Assembly (NCBI RefSeq): GCF_011046535.1
Contig: NZ_CP049257.1
Location: 2,542,001-2,606,000 of the forward strand
Source of the DNA: Nocardioides anomalus
GTDB taxonomy: Bacteria; Actinomycetota; Actinomycetes; Propionibacteriales; Nocardioidaceae
Direction: 5' to 3'
Length of the DNA: 64,000 bases
Part shown: positions 8,161 through 16,525 of the stretch, piece after piece
Numbering within the stretch: the stretch's first letter is position 1
Layout of the letters: each line of letters opens with the position of its first letter
Notes under the pieces: generated by a model
The model's input: the letters and a program-made list of their open reading frames with translations, nothing else
The model's database searches: none
What the model was told of the DNA's origin: nothing
Made by a program: the position numbers and the translations under genes

Positions 8161-9054
8161 CTACCAGCCGCGCTCGGCCAGGCGGTGCGGCTGCGGGATC
8201 TCCTCGACGTTGATGCCGACCATCGCCTCGCCCAGCCCGCGGCTGACCTTGGCCACCACGTCGGGGTCGTCGTGGAACGTGGTGGCCTGCACGATGGCCT
8301 CGGCCCGCTGGGCCGGGTTGCCGGCCTTGAAGATGCCCGAGCCGACGAAGACGCCCTCGGCGCCGAGCTGCATCATCATCGCGGCGTCGGCCGGGGTGGC
8401 GATGCCACCGGCGGTGAACAGCACGACGGGCAGCTTGCCGTTGGCGGCGACCTCGCGGACCAGGTCGTAGGGCGCCTGGAGCTCCTTCGCCGCGACGTAC
8501 AGCTCGTCGGGCTCGAGCGCGGTGAGCCGGCGGATCTGCTTGCGGATGGTGCGCATGTGGGTGACGGCGTTGGAGACGTCGCCGGTGCCGGCCTCGCCCT
8601 TGGAGCGGATCATGGCCGCGCCCTCGGTGATGCGGCGCAGCGCCTCGCCCAGGTTGGTCGCACCGCACACGAACGGCACCGTGAACGCCCACTTGTCGAT
8701 GTGGTTCTCGTAGTCGGCCGGGGTGAGCACCTCGGACTCGTCGACGTAGTCCACGCCCAGCGACTGCAGCACCTGCGCCTCGGTGAAGTGGCCGATGCGC
8801 GCCTTGGCCATCACCGGGATCGAGACGGCCTCGATGATCGAGTCGATCATGTCCGGGTCGCTCATCCGGCTCACGCCGCCCTGGGCCCGGATGTCGGCGG
8901 GGACCCGCTCGAGCGCCATCACCGCGACGGCGCCGGCGTCCTCGGCGATCTTCGCCTGCTCGGCGGTGACCACGTCCATGATCACGCCGCCCTTGAGCAT
9001 CTCGGCCATCCCGCGCTTCACGCGGGTGGTGCCGGTCTCCGGTGTCTCGCTCAT
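8161..9054 (-). CDS. pdxS: Pyridoxal 5'-phosphate synthase subunit PdxS
   Basis: The lyase subunit of PLP synthase, a (beta/alpha)8 barrel that forms PLP with ammonia from PdxT. The 297-aa protein has the usual length. Hallmarks are [16 protein letters not shown] near the start, [13 protein letters not shown], the K-A-R-I-G-H catalytic Lys region, [12 protein letters not shown], and the phosphate-binding segment [13 protein letters not shown] 9054 overlaps the stop of the upstream phosphatidyltransferase gene by 4 nt (ATGA), so the two are co-translated. Confidence 0.97.
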   Translation of the reverse strand: MSETPETGTTRVKRGMAEMLKGGVIMDVVTAEQAKIAEDAGAVAVMALERVPADIRAQGGVSRMSDPDMIDSIIEAVSIPVMAKARIGHFTEAQVLQSLGVDYVDESEVLTPADYENHIDKWAFTVPFVCGATNLGEALRRITEGAAMIRSKGEAGTGDVSNAVTHMRTIRKQIRRLTALEPDELYVAAKELQAPYDLVREVAANGKLPVVLFTAGGIATPADAAMMMQLGAEGVFVGSGIFKAGNPAQRAEAIVQATTFHDDPDVVAKVSRGLGEAMVGINVEEIPQPHRLAERGW

Positions 9055-9665
9055 GGAGCAGACGCTAGCGCCTGGCGCCGCACCAGCAGGATCCGCTGCA
9101 GCACGGTGATGGTGCTGAGCGCGGCGATCACCCACAGCGCGATCTCGTAGAGCCACGGGATCCCGAGCACGTCGCCGAAGAACGTCGGCACCAGCAGCCC
9201 CACCAGCCGGTCCGGCCGCTCCGCCAGCCCGGTCTTGGCGTTGAAGCCGAGCTGCTCGCCCTTGCTCCGTGCGTACGACGTCACCGAGCCCATGGCCAGG
9301 CACACCAGCGACAGCACGAGGTAGAGCCGGTCCTCGGCCTGCCAGGCGAAGAACAGCGCCATGCCGCCGAACAGCGCCGCGTCGGCGATCCGGTCGAGGG
9401 TGGAGTCGAGGAACGCGCCGAACAGGTCGGTGCGCCCGACCTTGCGGGCCATCGCCCCGTCCACGAGGTCGCTGAAGACGAACACCGTCACCGCGACCAC
9501 GCCCTGCCACAGCCAGCCCTGCGGGAAGCAGACCAGCGCAGCGGCCGAGACGCCCAGCGTGCCGATCACCGTGATGGCGTCGGGGCTGATGCCCAGCCTG
9601 ATGAACAGGTCGATGAAGGGGGCGAGGGCTTTGCCCTGCCAGAAGGCCTTGAAGCGGTCGAGCAT
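9051..9665 (-). CDS. pgsA: CDP-alcohol phosphatidyltransferase, probably phosphatidylinositol phosphate synthase
   Basis: An integral membrane enzyme that joins CDP-diacylglycerol to an alcohol phosphate. In actinobacteria this position and length (204 aa) usually mean phosphatidylinositol phosphate synthase, the first step toward PI and its mannosides. The signature D-x2-D-G-x2-A-R-x8-G-x3-D-x3-D is complete (D-L-V-D-G-A-M-A-R ... G-A-F-L-D-S-T-L-D). About five hydrophobic segments are visible. The head-group assignment is from family knowledge and context, not from a decisive residue. It overlaps pdxS by 4 nt. Confidence 0.85.
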   Translation of the reverse strand: MLDRFKAFWQGKALAPFIDLFIRLGISPDAITVIGTLGVSAAALVCFPQGWLWQGVVAVTVFVFSDLVDGAMARKVGRTDLFGAFLDSTLDRIADAALFGGMALFFAWQAEDRLYLVLSLVCLAMGSVTSYARSKGEQLGFNAKTGLAERPDRLVGLLVPTFFGDVLGIPWLYEIALWVIAALSTITVLQRILLVRRQALASAP

Positions 9666-9763
9666 GGTGGCTAGACGCTAGCGGCACCGCCGACCGAGCT
9701 GGACAGCCGGGCGTAGTGTCGAGACATCGGCGCCACTCAGGGCGACGCGAAGCTGGGACCGCC

Positions 9764-9904
9764 ATGAGCGACAAGTCACCCCGCCAGAGCAAGTCCGCCA
9801 AGTCGTCGAAGTCGATCAAGGAGAAGCGCGCCGACAAGCGGGACAAGGCCGCCGGCGCGGCCACCAGCTCGATGGAGGAGCTGACCGCGAAGAAGAAGCG
9901 CTAG
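9764..9904 (+). CDS. Small basic conserved protein (46 aa)
   Basis: A 46-aa Lys/Ser-rich protein beginning [10 protein letters not shown] and ending E-E-L-T-A-K-K-K-R. Almost a third of the residues are Lys or Arg. Small proteins of this composition occur at this locus in other actinobacteria; the function is unknown and nucleic-acid contact is only a guess from charge. ATG 9764 follows a GGGACC stretch without a strong ribosome-binding site. Its stop overlaps the stop of the convergent HIT gene by 3 nt. Confidence 0.7.
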   Translation: MSDKSPRQSKSAKSSKSIKEKRADKRDKAAGAATSSMEELTAKKKR

Positions 9905-10467
9905 GACGGCGCTTCGCCGGCCCAGGCCCGGGCCAGCAGCCCGCGGGTGTCCGAGAGCAGCTCGGGCAGGGTCTTGGTGCGGCCGATGATGGGCATGAAG
10001 TTCTGGTCGCCGGGCCAGCGTGGGACCACGTGCTGGTGCAGGTGGGCGGCGATCCCGGCGCCGGCGACGTGGCCCTGGTTCATGCCGATGTTGAAGCCGC
10101 CCGCGCCGCTCACCGCGCGGACGACGCTCATCGCGCGCTTGGTCAGCTCGCCGATCTCCACCATCTCCTCGGCGGTCGTCTCGGTGTAGTCCGCGATGTG
10201 CCGGTAGGGGCAGACCATGAGGTGGCCGGGCGAGTAGGGGTAGAGGTTGAGGACCGCGTAGGCCGTCCGGCCCCGGTGCACGACCAGGCCCTCCTCGTCG
10301 GGCAGGGACGGGATCCGGCAGAAGGGGCACTCCCCCGAGGTGGCGTCCGCGGGCTTGTTCTCGCCGCGGATGTAGGCCATCCGGTGCGGCGTCCACAACC
10401 GGTCCAGGCCGTCGGCCTCGCCCACGCCGTCCTGCACGACGCTCTCCTCGGTCGGCTCCTCGCTCAC
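9901..10467 (-). CDS. HIT-family hydrolase / Ap4A phosphorylase-like protein
   Basis: A 188-aa histidine-triad protein likely to hydrolyse or phosphorolyse dinucleoside polyphosphates. The triad is present as A-H-L-H-Q-H-V-V-P-R-W, with the upstream N-I-G-M-N-Q-G and Y-P-Y-S-P-G-H-L-M-V blocks. A C-x-x-C (C-P-F-C-R-I-P) near residue 48 and a partner His suggest the zinc site seen in this subgroup. The N-terminus (D-R-L-W-T-P-H-R-M-A-Y-I) matches mycobacterial relatives of the Ap4A phosphorylase type. GTG 10467 overlaps the TetR stop (GTGA). Confidence 0.88.
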   Translation of the reverse strand: MSEEPTEESVVQDGVGEADGLDRLWTPHRMAYIRGENKPADATSGECPFCRIPSLPDEEGLVVHRGRTAYAVLNLYPYSPGHLMVCPYRHIADYTETTAEEMVEIGELTKRAMSVVRAVSGAGGFNIGMNQGHVAGAGIAAHLHQHVVPRWPGDQNFMPIIGRTKTLPELLSDTRGLLARAWAGEAPS

Positions 10468-11171
10468 CCCGCCGCTCCGTCCAGGGCGGTCTCCAGCAGC
10501 GCCTCGACGGGTACGTCGGGCGCCAGGTCCACGCCGCGCGCCCGCGCCAGCCCCGCGATCTGCTCCCAGACCGACTCGGTCAACAGCTCCACGAACCGCT
10601 CGCGGTCGGGACGCAGCTCGGGCCGCGCGAGCCACCGCCGGGTCGAGGTGAACACCGCCCCCACCAGCCCGAAGACCAGCGGGTCCAGCGCCGCCACCTC
10701 GTCGGCGTCGAGCTCGACGTGCAGCACCTCGACCCCGACGTTGATGAGGTCCTCGATCTGCCCGGCGATCTGCTGGATCGCCTGCTCCATCTGTCCCGCG
10801 CCGCCCGGCGGGTCCTGCTGTGCGAAGGCGTGCACGCCCGGGTGCTCGGCCGCCCACCCGACGTACGCCGCCACGACGCGCCGGATGATGTCGACCGGGG
10901 TGCCCTCGAAGGACAGCGCCGGCACCAGCTCGGCCCGCAGCAGCTCCAGCGCCCGCCCCTGCACCGCCTGGTCCAGGTCGGCGCGGTCGGCGAAGTGCCG
11001 GTAGACGACCGTCCGGCTCAGCCCCGCCCGCTCGGCGATCTGCTGGACGTGGACCTCCACCCCCGGCGCGGACTCGGCCAGGACCGCGATCGCCGCGTCC
11101 AGGATGTGCTGGCGTCGCGCGGCGTTGTGGCTGTCCCAGCGCAGCTGTCTGCCGTCGCGCTTGGCTGCCAT
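10464..11171 (-). CDS. TetR-family transcriptional regulator
   Basis: A 235-aa regulator. The DNA-binding domain spans about residues 20-65 (R-Q-H-I-L-D-A-A-I-A-V-L and Q-Q-I-A-E-R-A-G-L-S-R-T-V-V-Y-R-H-F). The C-terminal half has a P-G-V-H-A-F segment and R-R-W-L, as in repressors of lipid or fatty-acid genes, but the target is unknown. ATG 11171 begins M-A-A-K-R-D-G-R. It is translationally coupled to the downstream HIT gene by a GTGA overlap. No clear operator is seen in the 184-bp gap upstream. Confidence 0.87.
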   Translation of the reverse strand: MAAKRDGRQLRWDSHNAARRQHILDAAIAVLAESAPGVEVHVQQIAERAGLSRTVVYRHFADRADLDQAVQGRALELLRAELVPALSFEGTPVDIIRRVVAAYVGWAAEHPGVHAFAQQDPPGGAGQMEQAIQQIAGQIEDLINVGVEVLHVELDADEVAALDPLVFGLVGAVFTSTRRWLARPELRPDRERFVELLTESVWEQIAGLARARGVDLAPDVPVEALLETALDGAAG

Positions 11172-11355
11172 GGGACGAGGATAGGTGCCCGCGCCGCGCG
11201 GTCTCGTGGCGAGCGCACGTATCTGGCGGCACCCCCGCGGCTCCTGGAGGCCGATGCGCAGGTCCAGGGCTATCCCTGGTGCGCCGCGGGGCTCGCCACG
11301 TCGATGCTCCGCGGACGGGCGCGTCGTGTGCCCGTTCGCGAGTGGAGGTCGTCCA

Positions 11356-14244
11356 GTGGTCGCTGTCGCCGAAGGTCTCGCAGGAACCGTCCCCTGGCGG
11401 GCGGTCCTGGCCGCGGCCGCCGTGGCGCTCCTCGCCCCGGCCCTCGCGGCCACCGCGGGGCCCGGCGCCCAGGGCGCCCTGGCCCAGGTGCTCCCCCACG
11501 ACGACCCGCCGACCGCCTCGGCGGGACCGGAGCAGTCCTACGCCCGGCTGCCGCTGTCCTTCGTGCGCGACGGCGGCACCTTCACGGCTCGGACGGCGGC
11601 CGGCACGGTCACCCTGCGCCACGGCGAGGCGGTGGTGGTGCCCCAGCACGGCGAGCGCACCGGGACGCCGGTCGTCATGGGTCTGGCCGGCGCCGCGCAG
11701 GTCGCGCCGCAGGTCCAGCAGCGCCTGCCCGGCGTGCTCAACGACCTGCGCGGTGACGACCCGAGCGCCTGGCGCACCGACGTGCCGACCTTCGGCCGGG
11801 TCCGCTACGCCGAGGTCTACCCCGGTGTCGACCTGGACTACCACGGCACGACCGGAACCCTCGAGTACGACTTCCGTCTCGCGCCCGGCGCCGACCCCGA
11901 TCGCATCGCCGTCGACTTCCACGGCGCTGCGCTGCGGCTGACCCGGACCGGCGCGCTGGTCGTGGGCACCGGGGCCGACCGGATCCGGCAGGCCGCCCCC
12001 GTCGCCTTCCAGCCCTCGCCGGACGGCCGGGACGCCGTTCCGGCGCGGTTCACCCTGGACGGCGACCGGGTGGGTTTCTCCCTCGGCGCACACGACCCCT
12101 CCCGGGCGCTGGTCATCGACCCGCTGGTGCTGAGCTACGCCACGCTGCTGGGCGGCGCCGGCGACGACCGGGTCGCCGACATCGCGGTCGACGCCACCGG
12201 CGCGGCCTACCTGTCGGGCTGGACCGACTCCGACGCCTTCCCCACGACGGGTGGGGCCTACGACACGAGCCGGTCCGGGCTCGACGCGATCGTCACCAAG
12301 CTCAACCCCGCGGGCACGGCGCTCGTCTACTCGACCCTGCTGGGCGGCTCCGGAACGGACTTCGCCGACACCGTCGCGGTCGACTCCTCCGGGAGCGCCT
12401 ACGTGGCCGGGCAGACGCAGTCGATCGGCTCGGCGCCGTCGCGGTTCCCGACGACGGCCGGCGCCTACACGACCGCCAGCGGCGACGCCGGCTTCGGCGA
12501 CGCCTTCGTGACCAGGCTCAACCCCGCCGGCAACGGCCTCACCTACTCCGCGGTCTTCGGGGGCAGCGACCAGGAGGAGGTCCGGGCGATCGCACTCGAC
12601 CCGAGCGGGGCCGCCTACGCCGGCGGCTACACCGCGTCGACCGGCAACGCCTCGACGACGTTCCCCTCCTCGCCCGGCGCGTACCAGCTCACCCCCAGAG
12701 GGACGAGCCGCGACGGCTTCGTGGTCAAGCTGGACGCCTCGGGCGCGCGGGCCTACGCGACCTACCTGGGCGGGCAGAGCCAGGACGAGGTGAACGGCAT
12801 CGACGTGGACCCGCAGGGCCACGCCTACGTCACCGGCTTCGCCTACGGCAGCACCTCCGACACCTTCCCGACGACGAGCGCCACGCGCTTCGCTCCCGTC
12901 GAGGACAACGGCGTCGACGCCTACCTGAGCCGGCTGTCCGCCGACGGCTCGACCCTCGAGTACTCCACCGGCATCGGCACCGACGGCAACGGCAGCGCCA
13001 ACAACGGGTCCGACTTCGGGTACGCCGTCGCGGTCGGCCCGAGCGAGGGGACCGCCTACATCACGGGCACGAGCCTCACCGGCAGCGGACCGAACGGCGA
13101 CTTCCCGCTCAAGCACCCGTACGAGGGACGCAACGGCAGCTGCTGCTACGGGCAGGACCTCTTCGTCGCGGAGTTCGACACCACCCGGAGCGGCGACGCC
13201 TCGCTCGTCTACTCCACCCTCATCGGCGGCGGCGGCGCGGAGGGCGGGACCGCGATCGACGTGGACTCGACCGGGGCGGCCTACGTCGGGGGTGTCGTCG
13301 CCAGCGAGAGCCAGCCCGGCGACCCGTACGACACCACCCCGGACGAGCTCGGCGGCGGCGCCGGCCGCGGTCGGGCGTTCGTGACCAAGGTCGTGCAGAG
13401 CGGCAGCGGGAACGCCGGCCTGGGCTTCTCGACGACCCTCCAGGGCACCAGCTACCTCGACGGGCTCGGCGGCCTGGTCTACGACGAGACCGCGGGGGCG
13501 GTGCACGTCGGCGGCACCAGCCGCAGCGGCTCCCTCCTCACGACTCCGGGCGCGTTCCAGACCGCGGGGGCCGGTGACCGGGACGGCTTCGCGGCCACCG
13601 TCACCGTGGGGACGACCCCGCCCGACACCACCGCGCCCGACACCACGATCACCAGCGGGCCGGCCGCGGGCTCGACGCTCACCGGCGCCTCGGTGTCGTT
13701 CGGCTTCTCGGCCACCGAGAGCTCGACGTTCGAGTGCGCCTACGACGGTGGCGGCTTCGCGGCGTGCGGCACGCCCAGTCCGGGGCTGTCCGGCTCGGAC
13801 ACGCGCACCCTGGCGAACGGGTCTCACACCTTCGCGGTCCGGGCCCGCGACGCCGCCGCGAACGCCGACCCCACCCCGGCCACGCGCACCTTCACCGTGG
13901 CCGTCGCCGTGCCGCCGCCGCCGGCCCCGCCGGCGGACACCACCCCGCCCGACACGGTCATCACCCAGGCGCCGCCGGCGCGGGTGAGGGTGAAGCGCAA
14001 GGCCACGGTGAGCGTGGGCTTCACCTCGACCGAGCCCGGCTCGCGGTTCACCTGCCGGGTCGACGGCGGGCCGGCTCAGCCGTGCGTGTCCGGCGCGGCC
14101 TTCCGCCTCGGCCGGGGCCAGCACACGATCACCGTCACCGCCGTCGACGCCGCGGGCAACGCGGACCCGGCGCCGGCGTCGGTCCGGGTGACGGTCAAGA
14201 AGAAGAGGCCGAGGCCCGGGGCCGGTGGGGGCGGGAGGGGCTGA
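11356..14244 (+). CDS. Large secreted SBBP-repeat beta-propeller protein with C-terminal Ig-like domains
   Basis: A 962-aa exported protein. GTG 11356 has GGAGG 7 nt ahead and opens a signal peptide (hydrophobic core V-L-A-A-A-A-V-A-L-L-A-P, cleavage after about residue 35). An N-terminal domain (F-T-A-R-T-A-A-G-T-V-T-L) precedes at least six SBBP repeats at about residues 255-730, each with the pattern Y-x-T-L-L-G-G ... A-I-A-L-D-P-S-G-A-A-Y-x-x-G-x-T. Two Ig-like modules follow (P-D-T-T-I-T-S-G-P and P-D-T-V-I-T-Q-A-P), then a basic end. Such proteins are cell-surface or secreted; the ligand is unknown. The last 50 nt overlap the convergent ferredoxin gene. Confidence 0.85.
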   Translation: MVAVAEGLAGTVPWRAVLAAAAVALLAPALAATAGPGAQGALAQVLPHDDPPTASAGPEQSYARLPLSFVRDGGTFTARTAAGTVTLRHGEAVVVPQHGERTGTPVVMGLAGAAQVAPQVQQRLPGVLNDLRGDDPSAWRTDVPTFGRVRYAEVYPGVDLDYHGTTGTLEYDFRLAPGADPDRIAVDFHGAALRLTRTGALVVGTGADRIRQAAPVAFQPSPDGRDAVPARFTLDGDRVGFSLGAHDPSRALVIDPLVLSYATLLGGAGDDRVADIAVDATGAAYLSGWTDSDAFPTTGGAYDTSRSGLDAIVTKLNPAGTALVYSTLLGGSGTDFADTVAVDSSGSAYVAGQTQSIGSAPSRFPTTAGAYTTASGDAGFGDAFVTRLNPAGNGLTYSAVFGGSDQEEVRAIALDPSGAAYAGGYTASTGNASTTFPSSPGAYQLTPRGTSRDGFVVKLDASGARAYATYLGGQSQDEVNGIDVDPQGHAYVTGFAYGSTSDTFPTTSATRFAPVEDNGVDAYLSRLSADGSTLEYSTGIGTDGNGSANNGSDFGYAVAVGPSEGTAYITGTSLTGSGPNGDFPLKHPYEGRNGSCCYGQDLFVAEFDTTRSGDASLVYSTLIGGGGAEGGTAIDVDSTGAAYVGGVVASESQPGDPYDTTPDELGGGAGRGRAFVTKVVQSGSGNAGLGFSTTLQGTSYLDGLGGLVYDETAGAVHVGGTSRSGSLLTTPGAFQTAGAGDRDGFAATVTVGTTPPDTTAPDTTITSGPAAGSTLTGASVSFGFSATESSTFECAYDGGGFAACGTPSPGLSGSDTRTLANGSHTFAVRARDAAANADPTPATRTFTVAVAVPPPPAPPADTTPPDTVITQAPPARVRVKRKATVSVGFTSTEPGSRFTCRVDGGPAQPCVSGAAFRLGRGQHTITVTAVDAAGNADPAPASVRVTVKKKRPRPGAGGGGRG

Positions 14245-15484
14245 GCCGGCCGGCTTCGACGTCGTCGAGCAGGGTGGCCACGCTCTCCTGGGCGTCGGCC
14301 CGGGTCGTGCCCAGGAATCCGCGCGGGCCGCGCTTGGCCCAGCCGGCGACGTACTCCCCCGGGCGCAGGCGCCCGCGCTCGTGCGCGACCGGCTGGTGCT
14401 CGTGCCCGACGGCGCCGACGACGAGGTCGGCGGCGAGCTCCTCGCCGTCGGCCAGCCGTACGCCGGACGGCAGCACCGCGGTGACCGGAGCGTCGAAGCG
14501 CAGCACGATCCGCGGCCGACCCGTGGGGCGCCGCGCGGCGAGGTCCGTCAGCAGCCGCTCCCGCACACCCCGGCCCTCGGGCGGGGCGGAGCGCAGCAGC
14601 ACGTCGACGCCCTCGAGCCCGGCCAGGCCCACCAGCTCGGGGGTGGTGAGGGCCGCGTGCTCGACACCGCGGCGCCCGAGCACGCTCACCTCGGTGGCGC
14701 CGACGCGCGGCCCGACCAGGAGCCGCGCGGTGTCGAGGGCGACGTTGCCGGCACCGACGACCACGGCCCGCTCGACGGCCGGCAGGGCGAGCGCGACCTC
14801 CGGGTCACCGTTGGCCCAGCGCGCGAGGGTGGTGGCGCCGAGCACCCCCTCGTCCCCCGGTACGCCGAGCGCACGGTCCGCGCTCGCGCCGGTGGCCCAC
14901 ACCACCGCGTCGTAGGCCTCCGGCAGGTCGGCGCGCGAGCGGACCTCGACGCCGAGGCGGTAGCGGAAGCCGGGCTGGGCCGCGATCACCTCGAAGAGCC
15001 GGGCGATGCCGCGGGTGTCGACGTGGTCGGGCGCGACGCCGTACCGCGCGAGCCCGTGCGGCTCGCGGCGCCGGTCGTAGACGTCGACGCCCACCCCGGG
15101 GTGGCGCAGCAGCTCGTCGGCGGTGTGGAGGCCGGCCGGGCCGGCGCCCACGACGGCGACCCGCAGGTCTCGTGCGACCGGGCGCCGCGGGGGCGGCACC
15201 AGCGCGACCGGGGTGCGGTCGGCGTGCGGGAAGACGTCGTAGTACTCCGCGGCCAGCTCGACGAAGGGCCGCTGGTCGGGCCGGAGCGCGTGGTCGGGGA
15301 CGATCGCACCCACCGGGCAGGCGGTGACGCAGGCGCCGCAGCCCACGCAGGTGGCCGCGTCGATGAAGACCATCTCGGTCGTCGCGAACCCCGGCTCGCC
15401 CGGCGCCGGGTGGATGCAGTTGACGGGGCAGGCCGTCACGCACGAGGCGTCGGCGCAGCAGGGCTGGGTGACGACGTACGGCAC
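14195..15484 (-). CDS. Ferredoxin fused to ferredoxin-NADP+ reductase (FprB-like)
   Basis: A 429-aa electron-transfer fusion. The N-terminal 90 residues are a 7Fe/8Fe-type ferredoxin: C-A-D-A-S-C-V-T-A-C-P-V-N-C-I-H-P and C-V-G-C-G-A-C-V-T-A-C-P-V-G-A. The rest is an FAD/NADPH reductase of the adrenodoxin-reductase type, with V-V-G-A-G-P-A-G-L-H-T-A for FAD and V-V-G-A-G-N-V-A-L-D for NADPH. It lies 13 nt downstream of the AurF-like oxygenase on the same strand and is the obvious electron donor for that diiron enzyme. The C-terminus overlaps the SBBP gene tail to tail by 50 nt. Confidence 0.9.
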   Translation of the reverse strand: MPYVVTQPCCADASCVTACPVNCIHPAPGEPGFATTEMVFIDAATCVGCGACVTACPVGAIVPDHALRPDQRPFVELAAEYYDVFPHADRTPVALVPPPRRPVARDLRVAVVGAGPAGLHTADELLRHPGVGVDVYDRRREPHGLARYGVAPDHVDTRGIARLFEVIAAQPGFRYRLGVEVRSRADLPEAYDAVVWATGASADRALGVPGDEGVLGATTLARWANGDPEVALALPAVERAVVVGAGNVALDTARLLVGPRVGATEVSVLGRRGVEHAALTTPELVGLAGLEGVDVLLRSAPPEGRGVRERLLTDLAARRPTGRPRIVLRFDAPVTAVLPSGVRLADGEELAADLVVGAVGHEHQPVAHERGRLRPGEYVAGWAKRGPRGFLGTTRADAQESVATLLDDVEAGRLSPSRPHRPRASASSS

Positions 15485-15497
15485 GGCGAGGCCCTGG

Positions 15498-16466
15498 TCA
15501 GGCGGCCGCCGACGCCGGCTGGCTGCGGTAGCGCGAGGGCCGGCCGTCGATGCCGAGTCGCCTCCACAGCCGGCGGGAGACCGGGTTCACCAGGCCGGCG
15601 TTCTCGGCCAGCATGCGCACGTCGCCGAACATGTCGCGCAGCACCCACCGCGACTGCGGCGCGTCCCAGTAGACCTCGCGCAGCACCGCGTCGGGGATGC
15701 CCATGTCGCGCCGCGCCTGCCGGCTCGGGACCAGGATCACGTCGGCCAGCCAGCGCATCAGCACCGGGACGAGCAGCGACAGCAGGAACCGCTGGCCCCG
15801 GCCGAGCCGGGCCGCGCGGTGCTCGACGTAGGTGTGCGCGAAGCCGATGTGCCGCGCCTCCTCGGCCACGTGGATCTGCATGATCCGCTCCAGCAGCGGG
15901 TGCAGCGGCCCGCCGCTGCGCAGGATCGACTTCTGGACGTGGTCGATGGGCTCCTCGCCGGCCAGCACGCCGACGAAGAAGCCGACCGGCACCCGGTTCG
16001 CGAACAGCGGCAGCAGCGGCGCCAGGGTCGTGAACAGCCGTGGGGCGCCGGCCACCCGCTGGCCCGAGCGGTTCACGAACTCCTGGAACATCTGCGTGTG
16101 GTGGCACTCCTCGGTCGCCTCGTGGGTGGCGTAGCGGAACTCGGGCGTGCCCTCGGGCAGGGTGAAGGCGAAGTTCATCAGCCCGGCGATGAGCACCTGC
16201 TCGAACTGCAGCCCGACCTTGGTCACGTTGGCCTGCCGGTAGAGCCCGACCCGGACCTGCTCCTCGAGCGGCAGGCCGCGGTACCACGCGGTCCGGCCCA
16301 GGACGTCGGCCTCCGGCAGCACCCAGCGCGGGTCGTGCGGGTCCACGGCGTACGCCGGGTCGTCCCAGGCGATGTCGGCGAAGGCGTCGAAGTGCTGGTG
16401 CACCGACGCCTCGCTCAGCGTGCGCAGGGTGTCGTGGTAGCTCACCGAGGGTCGAGAGGAGGCCAT
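15498..16466 (-). CDS. AurF-like diiron oxygenase
   Basis: A 322-aa soluble protein of the AurF (p-aminobenzoate N-oxygenase) family. The diiron ligands are visible as E-x6-H near residue 90 (F-E-Q-V-L-I-A), H-E-A-T-E-E-C-H-H-T-Q-M-F near residue 120, and the later V-A-E-E-A-R-H-I-G-F-A-H motif near residue 205. The substrate is unknown; family members oxidise amines or fatty acyl groups. ATG 16466 is preferred because it opens the conserved region and leaves the operator-bearing promoter free. A downstream ferredoxin/reductase fusion probably feeds it electrons. Confidence 0.85.
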   Translation of the reverse strand: MASSRPSVSYHDTLRTLSEASVHQHFDAFADIAWDDPAYAVDPHDPRWVLPEADVLGRTAWYRGLPLEEQVRVGLYRQANVTKVGLQFEQVLIAGLMNFAFTLPEGTPEFRYATHEATEECHHTQMFQEFVNRSGQRVAGAPRLFTTLAPLLPLFANRVPVGFFVGVLAGEEPIDHVQKSILRSGGPLHPLLERIMQIHVAEEARHIGFAHTYVEHRAARLGRGQRFLLSLLVPVLMRWLADVILVPSRQARRDMGIPDAVLREVYWDAPQSRWVLRDMFGDVRMLAENAGLVNPVSRRLWRRLGIDGRPSRYRSQPASAAA

Positions 16467-16478
16467 GCCTCTATTACT

Positions 16479-16493
16479 GCGACACGGTGTCGC
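16479..16493. promoter_or_regulatory. Palindromic operator upstream of the diiron oxygenase
   Basis: GCGACAC-G-GTGTCGC is a perfect 7-bp inverted repeat about one central base, 13 bp ahead of the oxygenase ATG. A related element (GCGACACCGCGTCAC) follows at 16511-16525, with the same left half and a degraded right half; the centres are 32 bp apart. This looks like a TetR-type dimer site. No regulator gene lies next to it. Confidence 0.65.
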
Positions 16494-16510
16494 GATGTCA
16501 AGGGGTACGC

Positions 16511-16525
16511 GCGACACCGCGTCAC
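16511..16525. promoter_or_regulatory. Second, degenerate copy of the operator
   Basis: GCGACACCGCGTCAC keeps the left arm of the 16479 palindrome exactly and part of the right arm. It overlaps the stop codon of the upstream lipoprotein gene, so it would act on transcription into the oxygenase gene. Confidence 0.45.

Noticed and set aside
9901..14124. A 1400-codon minus-strand frame running from the HIT gene through the SBBP gene
   Set aside because: Only its end is real (HIT gene, starting at 10467). The rest is the shadow of the secreted SBBP protein on the other strand.
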